Of a stretch of 64,000 nt of DNA, positions 1-50,800 are shown piece by piece. The notes under the pieces are model-generated. The model ran no database searches and was not told where the DNA came from. It saw only the letters and a program-made list of their open reading frames with translations. The translations under genes were made by a program, and so were the position numbers. The stretch's first letter is position 1, and every line of letters begins with the position of its first letter. The stretch is taken from positions 1,589,778-1,653,777 of the forward strand of contig NC_064449.1 in the NCBI RefSeq assembly GCF_023343835.1. Direction: 5' to 3'. Source of the DNA: Lagopus muta. Lineage: Eukaryota; Chordata; Aves; Galliformes; Phasianidae.

Positions 1-560
1 ACTGTGGTGCTGAGATGGGGCCTGGGAGAGGGGCCCAAACCTTTTATTCCAATCCCACAATTCCTATGCCAGTCTCAGTCCTCATCCCATTTTCCTGATA
101 CGGGTTCCAGTCCTCTCCTGTTATGTTGTTACTGTCCCATGTAACCGTTATCCCCATGGCAGTCCTGGTTCCAACCCTACCTTCATTATCCCAGTACCAA
201 TCTGCATCCCCATTCCCACCCTGCCATCCTAGCTGTGGTTCTGGTCCCGTCCCATTATTCCCATGCTAATCCCTGTGACCCTCTCCAATTCCATTACCCC
301 AGTGATGGTCCCTATTCCTGTCCCACGACCCCAGTGCTGGTCTCAGTGCCCATCCCACTATCCCAGTGCTGGTTCTGATCCTGCCCCATTATCCCCATGC
401 TGGTCTCAGTCCTATCCCACTATTTCAATCTCAGTCCTGTACCGTTGTCTCAGTCCTTGTCCCATTCCTATTATACTGTCTTGCTGCTGTTATCTCAGTA
501 CTGGTCCCATTCCCATTATCCCAACGCCGTCCCACTCCTGCTTTCCCCACAGTGCATCCC
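1..560. repeat. Degenerate C-rich minisatellite upstream of NF2
   Basis: Imperfect repetition of phrases such as CCCATTCCCATTATCCCAG, CAGTGCTGGTC and TCAGTCCT with no fixed period that I can define by eye. Open frames here are translations of the repeat and have proline/serine-rich low-complexity content, so I do not call a gene. It is the first of four C-rich (on +) blocks in the window. It lies directly upstream of the NF2 CpG-rich promoter. Confidence 0.6.
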
Positions 561-850
561 CACGAGGTGGAGGCTCTGAGACCCCCCTGCATCGGGGCCA
601 GGACCGGGCAGCGCCCCCCACCCCACGGCCCCGCAGTGCCACCGCAGCAGCAGGACGGGGACGGCGCTCAGCTCATTCACGACGGCAGGGTGATGCACGC
701 TCCTCCGGCCGCAAGAGGGCCCCACATGCGCGCCGCAACGTGTGTGCGGGAAGCCCTGTTGTCTACCCCCGCTCCTTCCCCTTGACGAGCGGCCGTTTCG
801 CCCAATCCGCACGTCCCTCTCGCCCCCTCTCCCCGTCACCCCGCTTCTGA

Positions 851-40676
<39,826 letters not shown>

Positions 40677-41615
40677 GAGGTGACCGGCCCTGAGGAGTGG
40701 GGTTCCCATCCCACGGCCCCACGCCGCCCCGATGCCTGCTGCTCCCACCTGGGCTATGGACTGGGATCTTCTCCTCTTAGCATCCCCCAGTTTGAGTTTT
40801 CCCCATGTTCTCCTGTCCTTTTTTTTTTCCCCCCCCCCCTTATTTTTCTACCTGCTCTGCTCTGTCTCGGCCCCCCAGGCTTTGTCCTCCAGGAGGAGGA
40901 TGGGGTTTGGATCACAGCGCACCGAGGAGCGGATGGGGCACTGCTGGCACCTGGAGCACGTGCAGGGAGAGGAGGAGAGCACGAAGGCTGAGGCTGCTGC
41001 TGTGCTGGGGAGAGGAGGAAGGGGCAGGAAGACCTCCTCCTCTTCCTCTGCAAGCAGGAAGGAGAACAACCCATGCCAACCAGCTGTAGCCTTTTTTTCC
41101 CCGCAGACTGTGCCAGACACGGGCAGTGTGAGGCTGTGGGTCTGCCCAACCTCTACCCGCTCTGTGCCTTTCCAGGAGCTGCAGCAGCTCCCTTACCAGC
41201 TCCAGCTCACCACTGCCCTGTTTCACTTCCCTATTTAGGCTGAGCAGGCCGAGGTGCTGACGGCACCCAAACCCCCCCGGGGACCCCCGTTGTCTCCCCC
41301 ACAGGCCCCTGCCCACTGCTGGGCTCTGGGGCTGCCTCCATCCCTGTGTCCCATGCAAAGCATCTCCCTGCAGGGGCCCGGGGCGCCCAGTGCCTGGCAG
41401 TGGGGCCCGGCCACACGCTGCCTCCACCCCACGGCGCCCCGACCCCTTTTATTTAAGCACGCTGTCTGTATCAGCTCCCTGCCCCATGCGTGCCTGCCAT
41501 TTGGATGGGTTCTCCCCTGACCCTGGTACAGCCTTTTTCTATTCCCACGGATTGTTGTATCCTAAGAAATGATGGGTTCCTCGTTTGTTTTAATAAAAAC
41601 TCAAAGCAGGAGGAG
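40677..41615 (+). other. NF2: NF2 3' untranslated region
   Basis: GC-rich sequence from the stop to just past the first AATAAA. A T-run followed by a C-run lies at about 40819-40840. Only about 0.94 kb, shorter than I recall for the mammalian NF2 3' UTR, so distal signals may also be used. The end is estimated from the poly(A) signal. Confidence 0.65.
41592..41597 (+). terminator. NF2: NF2 poly(A) signal AATAAA
   Basis: AATAAA in TTTTAATAAAAACTC, the first canonical hexamer after the stop codon, followed within 40 nt by a GT/G-poor but purine-rich stretch. Cleavage is expected at about 41610-41620. Confidence 0.75.
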
Positions 41616-42114
41616 GGGGAGCTGCTCCTCGCTCATCTCTTCCTCACTCCCTGAGGCTGCGCCGTGCAGCAGATTGAGCCCTTGGGGGACAACCAGGGGG
41701 TCTCAGCTGTCCCTGCGTGGGGATGGCGGCTGCCACTGTGCCACCCCCAAACCCGAGGCTGCTGCTCACTCAGCCCCGTCCCAACCCCAGGCAATGGGTT
41801 TCCACATGTCGCAGCCACGCGCTCCTCCCCAGCCATTCGTCCCATGGGCTGCGTTGGGAGCGGGCTGGATTTGTTCCTTTTTTACATTATTTTTAAAGCA
41901 GGGCAGCCCAGGAGAGATGGGATTGCTGCTTTTGTGTGTGTCAAAGGGATGCTGCTGGGGAAAAGGGGGGGACGTGGGGCTGGGGGGGGCTGACCTGATT
42001 TCCTGCGCAGCGCAGCCTCCACGTAAATAATGCAGCAGTCGCTCATTGCCTGCAGAGGACAGGAAGAGCCTCAGCATGGACACCTGGCCCAAAGAGGGTT
42101 GGGACGCCCTGTGT
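41616..42114. other. NF2-CABP7 intergenic, proximal part
   Basis: GC-rich unique sequence with short G runs (41967-41991). No gene recognised. Confidence 0.5.
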
Positions 42115-42590
42115 GCAGCTGCAGTTGCACACTTACAGCCTTGCACACCTGTGGACTTGCACGCATCCAGCGCTGCACTTTTGCAGCCTTGGGCACACGC
42201 AGCATTGCACACAGCATTGCACACAGCACTGCACGCAGCATTGCACGCAGCATTGCACACAGCATTGCACACAGCATTGCACACAGCATTGCACACAGCA
42301 CTGCACGCAGCATTGCATGCAGCATTGCATACAGCATTGCATGCAGCATTGCACGCAGCATTGCATGCAGCATTGCACACTTGCATCCCCTCACACATGC
42401 AGGATTGCATCCCTGCAACCTTGCACACACAGCATTGCATGCACGCAGGCTTGCACTCTTGCAGCCTTGCACACATGCAGCCTTGGGCACAAACAGCATT
42501 GCTTGCTCACAGCCTTGCACAGGCAGCGTTGCATCCATCCAGCACTGCTCTCAGCCTTGCACACACAGCATTGCACTCCACAGCCCTGCA
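42115..42590. repeat. 12-bp TGCA-rich tandem repeat (GCATTGCACACA)
   Basis: From about 42200 to 42380 the unit GCATTGCACACA/GCATTGCACGCA repeats about 15 times with A/G substitutions; flanks to 42115 and 42590 carry decayed copies (CCTTGCACACATGCA). Because 12 is a multiple of 3 and the unit has no stop, long periodic frames appear on both strands (for example CTQH or AALH repeats). I read these as repeat artefacts, not genes. Confidence 0.85.
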
Positions 42591-44580
42591 GCCCCGTGTG
42601 CTCACAGCGCTGCCGTTCTGCCTGCTTGCACCCTCGTGCAGTGCTGCAGCTTTGGATGCACTCAGCCCACGGCCGCTCTGTGCCACGGCTCTCCTGGCCT
42701 TGGTGCAATGGGAACTTCCAGTGCTTTCAAAGGAAATTTCATTCCGATTTTTTTTCTCTCTCTCTTTTTTTTTTTTCCTCTCCCCCTTTTTAGCAAAATT
42801 AAATTCATCAAAGTCTAGACGGCTTCTGAGAGGATGTGGGTTGGGTTGAGATGACTTTGCCCAAGGAAAAAAAACTATCAAGCAGCGCTTCCCAGGCCCC
42901 GTAACAACTCCTCCTCCCACCCATCGCCTCCAGCTCTGCAAACCCGGGCTGAGCCCCGTGCACGGGGAGCACTGCGCAGGGTGGGCAGATGTGGGTCCTC
43001 GGGGCTGCGGGGACGGAGCTGTGATATTTGGGGCAGATCTGGGGAGAAAAATGGGTTTTCTTCAGGTTTCCTTTTGGCAGCAGTTTCCCACCGCGTTTCA
43101 GTGCGTGCTGGGGAGGTCTGGGGGCGCTGGAGGGGGATGCTGCCGTGGTGTCCCCACGTTGTCCCCACGTTGTCCCCACGTTGTCCCCACGTTGTCCCCG
43201 GGCTGCCTGCCCTGCGGGTCCCACTTGTCATTCTGCCCTTGTCCTGCGCGGTGGCGAAGCAGCGCCCGGGCCTGCAGCCACGTTGTGCATCATGCATTAT
43301 GCATGGAGCACACAGCAGTGGGAGCACAGCGCACCCTGAGCGCTGCGTCCTGCACACCGCTGTGCTGACGTTGCAGCCTGGGCCACATCCAGCCCCCCCC
43401 CCCCCCTTCCCCCTTTGTACAAGGGATGCTTTTGCACCTGGAGGGGGTGCATGTGTAACCGACGGGCATTTGCACGAGGGAATTGCTTTTGTACAAGGGA
43501 ACTGCATTTGCCCTCGGGAGGATGTGCATGTGGGGACATCTGGGGACACGGGCACCTCGCCTGTTGCTCCACCAGCTGCTGCTGTCCCCCTGTTGTACCC
43601 AGTGCTCATCCATCACCAACACAGCAGTGCGTGGCGCAGAGCTGCCACCTCATCCATGCGGTCCCTTTTGCTTTTTATAGGGTTAAATTCAAGGGGGAGC
43701 AGGGCAGAGGCACGGCGCCCAAAGCCACCCGTGTCCCTGCTGAGACCTGGTGAGCTCAGTGCATCTCAGCTGCGCCTTGCTGGGGGTTCATTTGCAAGGG
43801 ACCGAAGGTGTGGGGGGAGGGAGAGCTGAGAGCCCTGTGGAGAGACATCTGGAGGGGTGCAGGAGTGGTGGGGTGTAGGATCGTACAGTGGGTCCACGCA
43901 GGGGCGCAGGGTGACATGGGCTGGCACAGCACACGTGCAGGACCACAGATTTCAGTGCAGGACCGTATAATGGGGGGCAGGAGCACACCTTTTGCTGCAG
44001 GCATTCGGGACCCCCGCTCAGCCCACCCCACGGAGGTGCTTTGGGTCAGACCCCTGCTGCCCCAGCCGCCTGCAGGCTCTGCCCCACCTTTCCCCCTCCC
44101 AGATGCATTTCGCTCCCAGACGTGACTGGAATGAGATTTGGGATCAGCTCCTGCAGGTCATGGCCGTCGCCGTGCCCGCGGTCAATCGCCGGCAGCCGGC
44201 AGGGATAACCTTGTCCCGGCACGGCGCAGCCATCCCTCTTCTTCCATCAAGCGTTCATTTAAGAAACATTTCACTAAATACCCAGCTGACACCGACGGCC
44301 CGCAGAGATTGATGCCTCCGGCGCCTCGGAGGGCTGAGTGCCAGCGGGCGACTTTAAAAGGACACGGCGGCCACCGCGCCGCTCACGTCCCCTCCCTGCG
44401 CTGGGTGAGAGCAGAGCTCTGCCCACAGGGCGCCGCGGGGCCTCAGCCTCCTGCTGCCCTCAGGGAGGGGTGCACTGGGCTCCGGGGGAGCGGAGGGCAC
44501 CCAGCTGGGTCTGCACCAGGTCTGCAGGTTTCCCACCCCTTCTCCAGCTCTAACTAGCTTTCCCCTTCCATCCCACGCCC
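42591..44580. other. NF2-CABP7 intergenic, central part
   Basis: GC-rich with several simple tracts: T run 42767-42777, C run 43395-43406, and a small 12-bp repeat at 43150-43200. A recurring decayed phrase, TTTGYACAAGGGA / TTTGCACNNGGG, is scattered over 43415-43520. No gene recognised. Confidence 0.5.
43150..43200. repeat. 12-bp tandem repeat CACGTTGTCCCC
   Basis: Four to five near-perfect copies of CACGTTGTCCCC in 50 bp. Confidence 0.85.
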
Positions 44581-44619
44581 TGAGGGCTTTCATGTCCCAT
44601 CTCCATCTCTGTGAGATTC

Positions 44620-44950
44620 TTTTATCCCATCCCGTTCCATCTCCATCCCCATCCCATCTGCATCTCCATCCCATCCCACCTCCATTCCTATCCTATCCCA
44701 TCCCATCCTCATCCCATCCCCATCCCCATCTTTTCTCATCCTCATTTCCCATCCCATCCCATCCCATCCCATCCCATCCCATCCCATCCCATCCCATCCC
44801 CATCCCCATCCCCATCCCCATCTTTTCTCATCCTCATTTCCATTCCCATCCCCATCCCATCCCCATCCCATCCCATCCCATCCCCATCTTTTCTCATCCT
44901 CATTTCCATTCCCATCCCATCCCATCCCATCCCATCCCATCCCTGCCACA
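44620..44950. repeat. CCCAT/CCCCAT array with higher-order structure
   Basis: Pyrimidine-rich array of CCCAT and CCCCAT units. A longer motif, CATCTTTTCTCATCCTCATT, recurs at 44727, 44819 and 44885, so segments of 66-92 bp were duplicated as blocks within the simple array. Confidence 0.85.
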
Positions 44951-44975
44951 TTCCCCCCCTCCCCCACAGGCACAA

Positions 44976-46496
44976 TTGGGAATTCCAACAGGGGCACGAG
45001 GCAGAGCTGAGCCTTGCTAACAGGCAGACAAATGAAGTTAAGATAAGATAAGGGCAAGGAGAACACAGAGCGCGTGAGCTTCTGCTGGGCAGCGGGACAG
45101 CGGGGGATTAGAGGGCATTTCCAGCCACGCCAGGGGACCGCAGGGATGAGAGCGAGCGAGAAGGCTCATTAATAAATGAGGGAGAGGAGATTAAATTAAA
45201 GATACCTCAGGAACGTCTTGGGGTCTGCATGTTTTTATTCCTTTTAATTTTCTCACCCCAGTCGTGACAAAGGGAAAGACAGGAGGAGGAGTGGGGTCTG
45301 GCCAGCACCCAGGGTACGGGGTGTCCCCAGGACTGCGCCACCAGACCAATAGAAAGCCATCGGCCTCTGCCTGCAATTAAACTGCTGCTAATTGCTCACC
45401 CCACGCGCTGCTCCCTTTGCACCAGGGGGCAGCGTAGGGTCGGGGAGGTTCGGCCCCGGCTCAGTGGGAGAACAGCCCGCAGATTTTCGGTGTTATTTCT
45501 TCTGGATTTGGGTGGTGAGAAATTAATGAGTTTCCACCCCTGAGCCTCCAGTAGGCGAGCGCAGAATTAATTGGGAGGGCGACTTCATTAATATTGAAGA
45601 GTGAATTGATCCACCAAGAAGGAGGAGGAGATTTTCAATTAGGCTGCTTTTCCTTCTTTTTTTTTTTCCCTTTTTTTTTTTTTTTTCCCTTATTTTTGTG
45701 GCTTATTTCTCCCCAAATGGCACTTTGGGGCGGCCTGGGGGGGTCAGAGCCTTCAAACCTCCCTCACTGCACCGGGTGGCCACATTCAGCTTCTGGCACT
45801 GCTTTTATTTAATAAGGATACATTCAAGACCCCAAAAAGGTTTCGAAGAAATGGATTCCTCCCAAGTTGTATGCAATTTGGCCATCGGGAAAGCTGAAAA
45901 ACCCCAAATTAACTTCACTCCCCGTAAGGCCATGCTGAGCTCATGCTGAACCCCATAGGAGACACCGGAGACTCCCCCCAGCAGCTCCATGTGCTCAGGG
46001 CTGCACAGAGCAGTGGGGTTCCACCAACCCCCCAACTCTCCTGGCTCAAATGTGGCACAGAGGGGGACCCTGAGAGACTGAGCTGTGTGGGGGAGGAGGA
46101 GGAGGGAGAGGAAGGCTGTGCTGAGCACCCCAACCTGCAGATGAATTAAAGGAGGTGTGGAGAGACACGAGGCAGTGCTGGGATTGATTTTACCCTTTTT
46201 GCCTGGGTTTTGGGGAAAAGGCTGCAGAAAATGGCCCAAAATTGCATCGCCCACAGTGAGACCAGGGGTTACGTGAGTGGATCGGCCCCACAAACAGCTC
46301 CTCAGCGTTGGGGCTTTGGGGTCAGCCCCACAGCAGCACAAGCACTGAGCTCAGAGCCCTCCTGGCTGTGCCTCTGTTTCCCCACTGCTTTCAGACATTC
46401 TTAGGGTTTGGCTGCCACTGTCTCCAACTCCTGCCCTTCTCCTTTCCCACCCTGTCATGGCACCAGTGCTCTTCCTCCTTCCATGGGATCATGGCA
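44976..46496. other. Intergenic between the two CCCAT arrays
   Basis: Mixed composition with T runs at about 45657-45690 and AT-rich patches (for example 45160-45215 and 45580-45610). No gene recognised. Confidence 0.5.
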
Positions 46497-47095
46497 TCAT
46501 ACCATCCCCATCCCCATCTCATCCCATACTCATTTCATCCCATCCCCTTCCCCATCTCATTCTCATCCTCTCCCCATCCCATTCCCATCTCACCCACATC
46601 CTCATCCGATCCCATCCTGTCCCTTCTACATCTCATCTCCATCCCTATCCATCCTGTCCCATCCCCATCTCAGCGCCATGCTCATCCCATCCCATCTCAT
46701 CCCATCCCACCTTTTCTATCCCATTGCTATCCCCATCCCCATCCCACCCTCATTCCATCCCTGTACTCTCCCCATCCCATCCCCATCCTACCAAATCCCA
46801 TCCCACCTGTCCTATCCTATCCCTATCCCCATCCCCATTGCCACACCATCCCTCCTATCCCATTCCCATCCCCATCCTGTCCCTAAAACCACCCCATTCC
46901 CATCCCCATCCCCATCCCCATCCCCATCCCCATCCCCATCCCCATCCCCATCCCCATCCCCATCCCCATCCCCATCCCCATCCCCATCCCCATCCCCTTC
47001 CCCATCCCCATCCCCATCCCCATCCCCATCATCACCTCGTCCCCATTCCATCCCCATCCCATCCCATCTCCATTCCCATCCCAGCCCACCCCTCC
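46497..47095. repeat. CCCAT array merging into a pure CCCCAT hexamer run
   Basis: Degenerate CCCAT/CCCCAT repeats to about 46900, then roughly 20 nearly perfect tandem copies of CCCCAT from about 46905 to 47030. The minus strand is (ATGGGG)n, a strong G-quadruplex candidate. The array stops directly at the CpG-rich CABP7 promoter. Two stop-free frames of 300 and 330 codons through it are repeat translation only. Confidence 0.9.
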
Positions 47096-47484
47096 CATCC
47101 CGGGGGCGCGGCCGGGGGCGGGCAGGTTGTTGGGGGCGGGCAGCGGGAGCTCGACGCAGCGCGGAGCATCGCCTCCTGCCCGCGAAACTTAGCGGGGAGG
47201 AAGAAGAGGAGGAAGAAGAGGAGGAGGAGGAGGAAGGCCCCGCAATGCCGGGCCCCGCGGGGCAGCACCCCTGGGCGCGGGGGGGCGGCGGGGCCCCGGG
47301 CGGGCGCTGAGCGGTGCCTGGATGCTGCCGTGTGCCCGCTCCCGGCCCCGGCCCCGGCCCCACCGAACCCCGAGGCCGCGGGGACGGGCTGCTGGTCCCA
47401 TAGAGCCGGGGGGGGCTGCGGCTCCGTCCCGCGGAAAGCGAAGATTTAGGTGGGAAACTTTGGGATTTCGGCAAAGCTCCGAAG
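47096..47484 (+). promoter_or_regulatory. CABP7: CpG-rich promoter and 5' leader of CABP7
   Basis: Abrupt change at 47096 to GGGGGCG-type CpG-dense sequence with several GC boxes (GGGGCGGG at about 47114 and 47134). No TATA box is evident. A purine tract of GGA/GAA triplets occupies about 47191-47237. Upstream ATGs occur at 47245 (21-codon frame ending at 47310, moderate context) and 47322 (weak context, out of frame, overlapping the CABP7 start). The start site is unknown, so these may or may not be in the mRNA. CpG richness continues to about 47760. Confidence 0.7.
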
Positions 47485-47593
47485 ATGCCTTTCCACCCGG
47501 TGACCGCCGCGTTGATGTACCGGGGCATCTACAGCGTGCCCCCGCTGCTGGCCGAGCAGCACCCGGTGGACATCCCCGAGGACGAACTGGAGG
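47485..47593 (+). CDS. CABP7: CABP7 exon 1, residues 1-37
   Basis: MPFHPVTAALMYRGIYSVPP, then LLAEQHPVDIPEDELE. The Glu37 codon is split G|AG. Donor gtgagg. Confidence 0.97.
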
Positions 47594-47799
47594 GTGAGGG
47601 ACCGCCGGGGGCGGGGGGGGGGGGGCGCCGCATGCCGGGGGGGAACCCACGCACCCCGCACTCAGCCGCTGCACCGGCCCCGCTGTCCCCCCCCCCATCC
47701 CCCCCCGCAGCCGCTCCCGGGCCTGGTCCGCACGGTGCCGTCATACGGCGGTGGTGGCTGGCACCTGTTTGCCTCCCCCCCCATACATACATACATACA

Positions 47800-47830
<31 letters not shown>

Positions 47831-50800
47831 GTACCTCGTGGGGTCACGGCTGCGGGGCTGCAGGGCTGCAGGGCTGCCCCCGAAACGGCCGTATTTCCCC
47901 CCCACAAAAAGTTGGGCGGTGGGACGGGGGGTGGCCGTGGGTTGGGTGACCCTAAAAGCGGCGGCACCGGGGTGGCACGAGGGCTGCAGGGTCACCATCA
48001 GCACTGCGGGGGAAACTGAGGCATGGCGCGGGGCTCTGCACACCCAGTGGGGCAGAGACGGGGCTCACACCGTGCACACGTGTGTGGTTGTGTGTTTGTG
48101 TGTGTGTTTGTGTGCATGTGCACATGGCAGCATCGCTGCAGTGCGTTGCACAAGTGCAGTGCAACGGGTCCACGTGCACAGCAGTGCTGCAGGGCGAGCG
48201 GGCGCGCGTTTGCACGAGCAGAGCGTCAGTGCGAGGTGCTGGGGTGCATCACAAGCGCGGCGCGGCCGTCAGGTGTCGGTGCACAGCACAGCATGGCTGC
48301 AAGGAGCCTGTGTGTGCACGGCGCTGCTGCCAGGTGTCTGCGTGTGCACACGGGCGCAGCGTTGCTGTCAAGCTGCTTTTGCACGTGTGCACGCAGGCGT
48401 GGGGTGCAGCCCTGTGCACACACACAAGTGCAGCGGTGCTGCGTGCCGTCCCTGTTTGTGTGCATGAGTTGTGTGCGGCCTCCCTGCAGTGTGCCCCAAA
48501 AGCCCGGACCCAGCGTGGCAGAACCCCAAGGTGACCCCATAGGGCCGTGCTGGGGGGGGGGGTTCTGCCTGCTGCCACCCTGCTGCCCGCTGACCCCAAC
48601 CCACCAAACCCACCCTCGGCACCACCGGGCGCCGCTGCAGCCCTGGGAGAGGGTGGGATGGAAATGGGGTGATGAGGGGAAGCACACCCAGTGCCTTCAG
48701 CAGCCATCCCAACGTGAGCACGGTGACACCGGTGACGTCAGCACCCTGTGCCACCCACAGGGACCCCAAGCACCCCCCACCCCCCGGGGTTTGGGGCACA
48801 GCGTTTGATTTGGGGTGGACTTTAGCGCTGTTATGGGTTTCCCCCTAACACCATCTGTGTGTTCCCCCCAGCCTGGCTGCGGCCCGAAAGGAAGGAAACC
48901 CCACAAAGCAGCAGAGCCACTGCATGGCGCTCATCGATGCTTTTGGTTTTTTGAGCAATCTGATTTCAGCTTTGGGGCAGACGCCCACCGAGGTTCCCCC
49001 AGTCCTCCTGCAGAGCCCCTTTGGAGGCATTAACCCCCAGATCCGTCCTCTGCCTCCTTCCCCTCCCAGCCCATCGCTGGGCGCTGCGACCTGGGGACAC
49101 TTTGGGCACCATCCCCATTATGCCTCAGTTTCCCCACTGCTGTGGGGTCGGGGGTGGCCAGGCTCAGCCCTATTCCCCCCACAGAGATCCGCGAGGCCTT
49201 CAAGGTGTTCGACAGGGACGGCAACGGCTTCATCTCCAAGCAGGAGCTGGGCACGGCCATGCGCTCACTGGGCTACATGCCCAACGAGGTGGAGCTCGAG
49301 GTCATCATCCAGCGCCTCGACATGGACGGTAGGGACCCCTGTGGGGTGGGATGAGACCCCCAGAGCCACCCCACAACAGAGCAGGGCCGTGGTGCACGGC
49401 CAGAGCCTTCCCCATCCCCATCCCCATCCTTCTCACCACCGTGGCATTGTTTGAGGGGATTCGATGATGCTGGAACAGCATGGGGACAGCACTCTTCTCG
49501 ACCTCCAAACCCAATGGGAATGGGGTGTGAAGGCTGCATCCTGCACTCAGCCCTGGATCCCACACCCAGCCCTGGATCCCACACCCCAGGCTCAGCTCCC
49601 TGCCCCGGCCATGCCTGTCCCTGTCACTCCCATTCTCGTCGGGACCTTAAGGAGAGCGTTAATTTATAGGATTCCATTCTTTTTTTTTTCTTCCCCATTT
49701 AAAAGCCTTTCAGGCACGGCTGCCAAGCCGCGGCTCCCTTCATTACTCATCGTTAGTGCTGCCGTGACAGCCCTGGAGCTCAGCACCCGCCCCAGCCACA
49801 GGATGAGGCCCACGGCTGCACTGCAGTGGGGTCCCAAAGGGGCCGGGGTGACCTGGGGGGTCCCAGTGGTGTTGGGGTTCCCCCTGGCTTTGGGGTCTCC
49901 AGCTGGTGTTGGGGTCCGCAGATGGACCTGGGGTCCCTGGCTGGCACTGTTGTCCCCAGGCAGCACGGGGTCCTGGCTGGTGATGTCCTAAAGCCCAGGA
50001 GCCCAGGTCAGCCCAGCATGGAGATGAGCAATTCCTGGGCAGGATGGAGGGGTGTTGTGGAGCCCCCCAGATGTTGTCCAGGAACAGGACCATCCCCAAA
50101 ACAGTACACGAGTGGGGTCCTCCCAAAACCCTGGAGTGGGACCCCAAGGGACCACCAAGCATGACCCCAAATCAGTGCTGTGAGGACCCCTTCTCAGTGT
50201 CCCTATGAGCATGAGCAAGGGGATGATGCACTGGAGCCCCACTCCCTCTATGGGGTGATGGCACTGCTATGCCCCACAGGTGACGGACAGGTAGACTTTG
50301 AGGAGTTTGTGACGCTGCTGGGGCCCAAGCTGTCCACCTCGGGCATCCCAGAGAAGTTCCACGGCACCGACTTTGACACCGTCTTCTGGAAGGTAGGGGA
50401 CAGCAGGCAGTGGGAGCCTGGGGGGCTCAGGGCCGCATCAGGGTCAGGTGGGTGGAGGTTTGGAGTGGATGAGGGTCAGGTCTGAGGTGGGGGAAGGCTG
50501 AGGTTATGGCCAGGGTCAGGAATGGAGTTGGGGTTGGGGGTAGAGCTGGTGTGAAGGTCAGGGCTGGGGTTGGAGATAAGGTCGGGAGTGGGGTCAGGGT
50601 TAGAGCTGGGGTTGGGGTTTGGGTTAGTGCCAGGGTTGGGCTTGGTCAGGCTCAGGCTCTGGGCCAGGGTCTGGTGCCAGGCTTTGGTTGGGGTTAGGTG
50701 AGGATTGGGGTGAGGGCTGGGCTCAGCATCAGGCTCCACTCCTTAAGGTTGCTCGGGGTCAGGGCGAGGTTTGGGTGGGCTTTGGATTAGGGTCAGGAGT

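Larger units (their letters stand above)
47594..49184 (+). other. CABP7 intron 1
   Basis: 1.6 kb, GC-rich, holding an ATAC microsatellite (47783-47829) and a TGCAC/TGTG-rich degenerate repeat (about 48070-48480). The rest has no recognisable gene. Confidence 0.7.

Noticed and set aside
42030-42849. Long frames of 226-267 codons (+) and 236 codons (-) with His/Ala/Cys/Gln periodicity
   Set aside because: The 12-bp repeat is stop-free in these frames; no start context, domain or splice evidence.
46408-47449. Two overlapping long + frames (300 and 330 codons) between NF2 and CABP7
   Set aside because: They are translations of the CCCAT/CCCCAT array (Pro-Ser-His periodicity) running into the CpG island. 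Absence of stops follows from the repeat unit.
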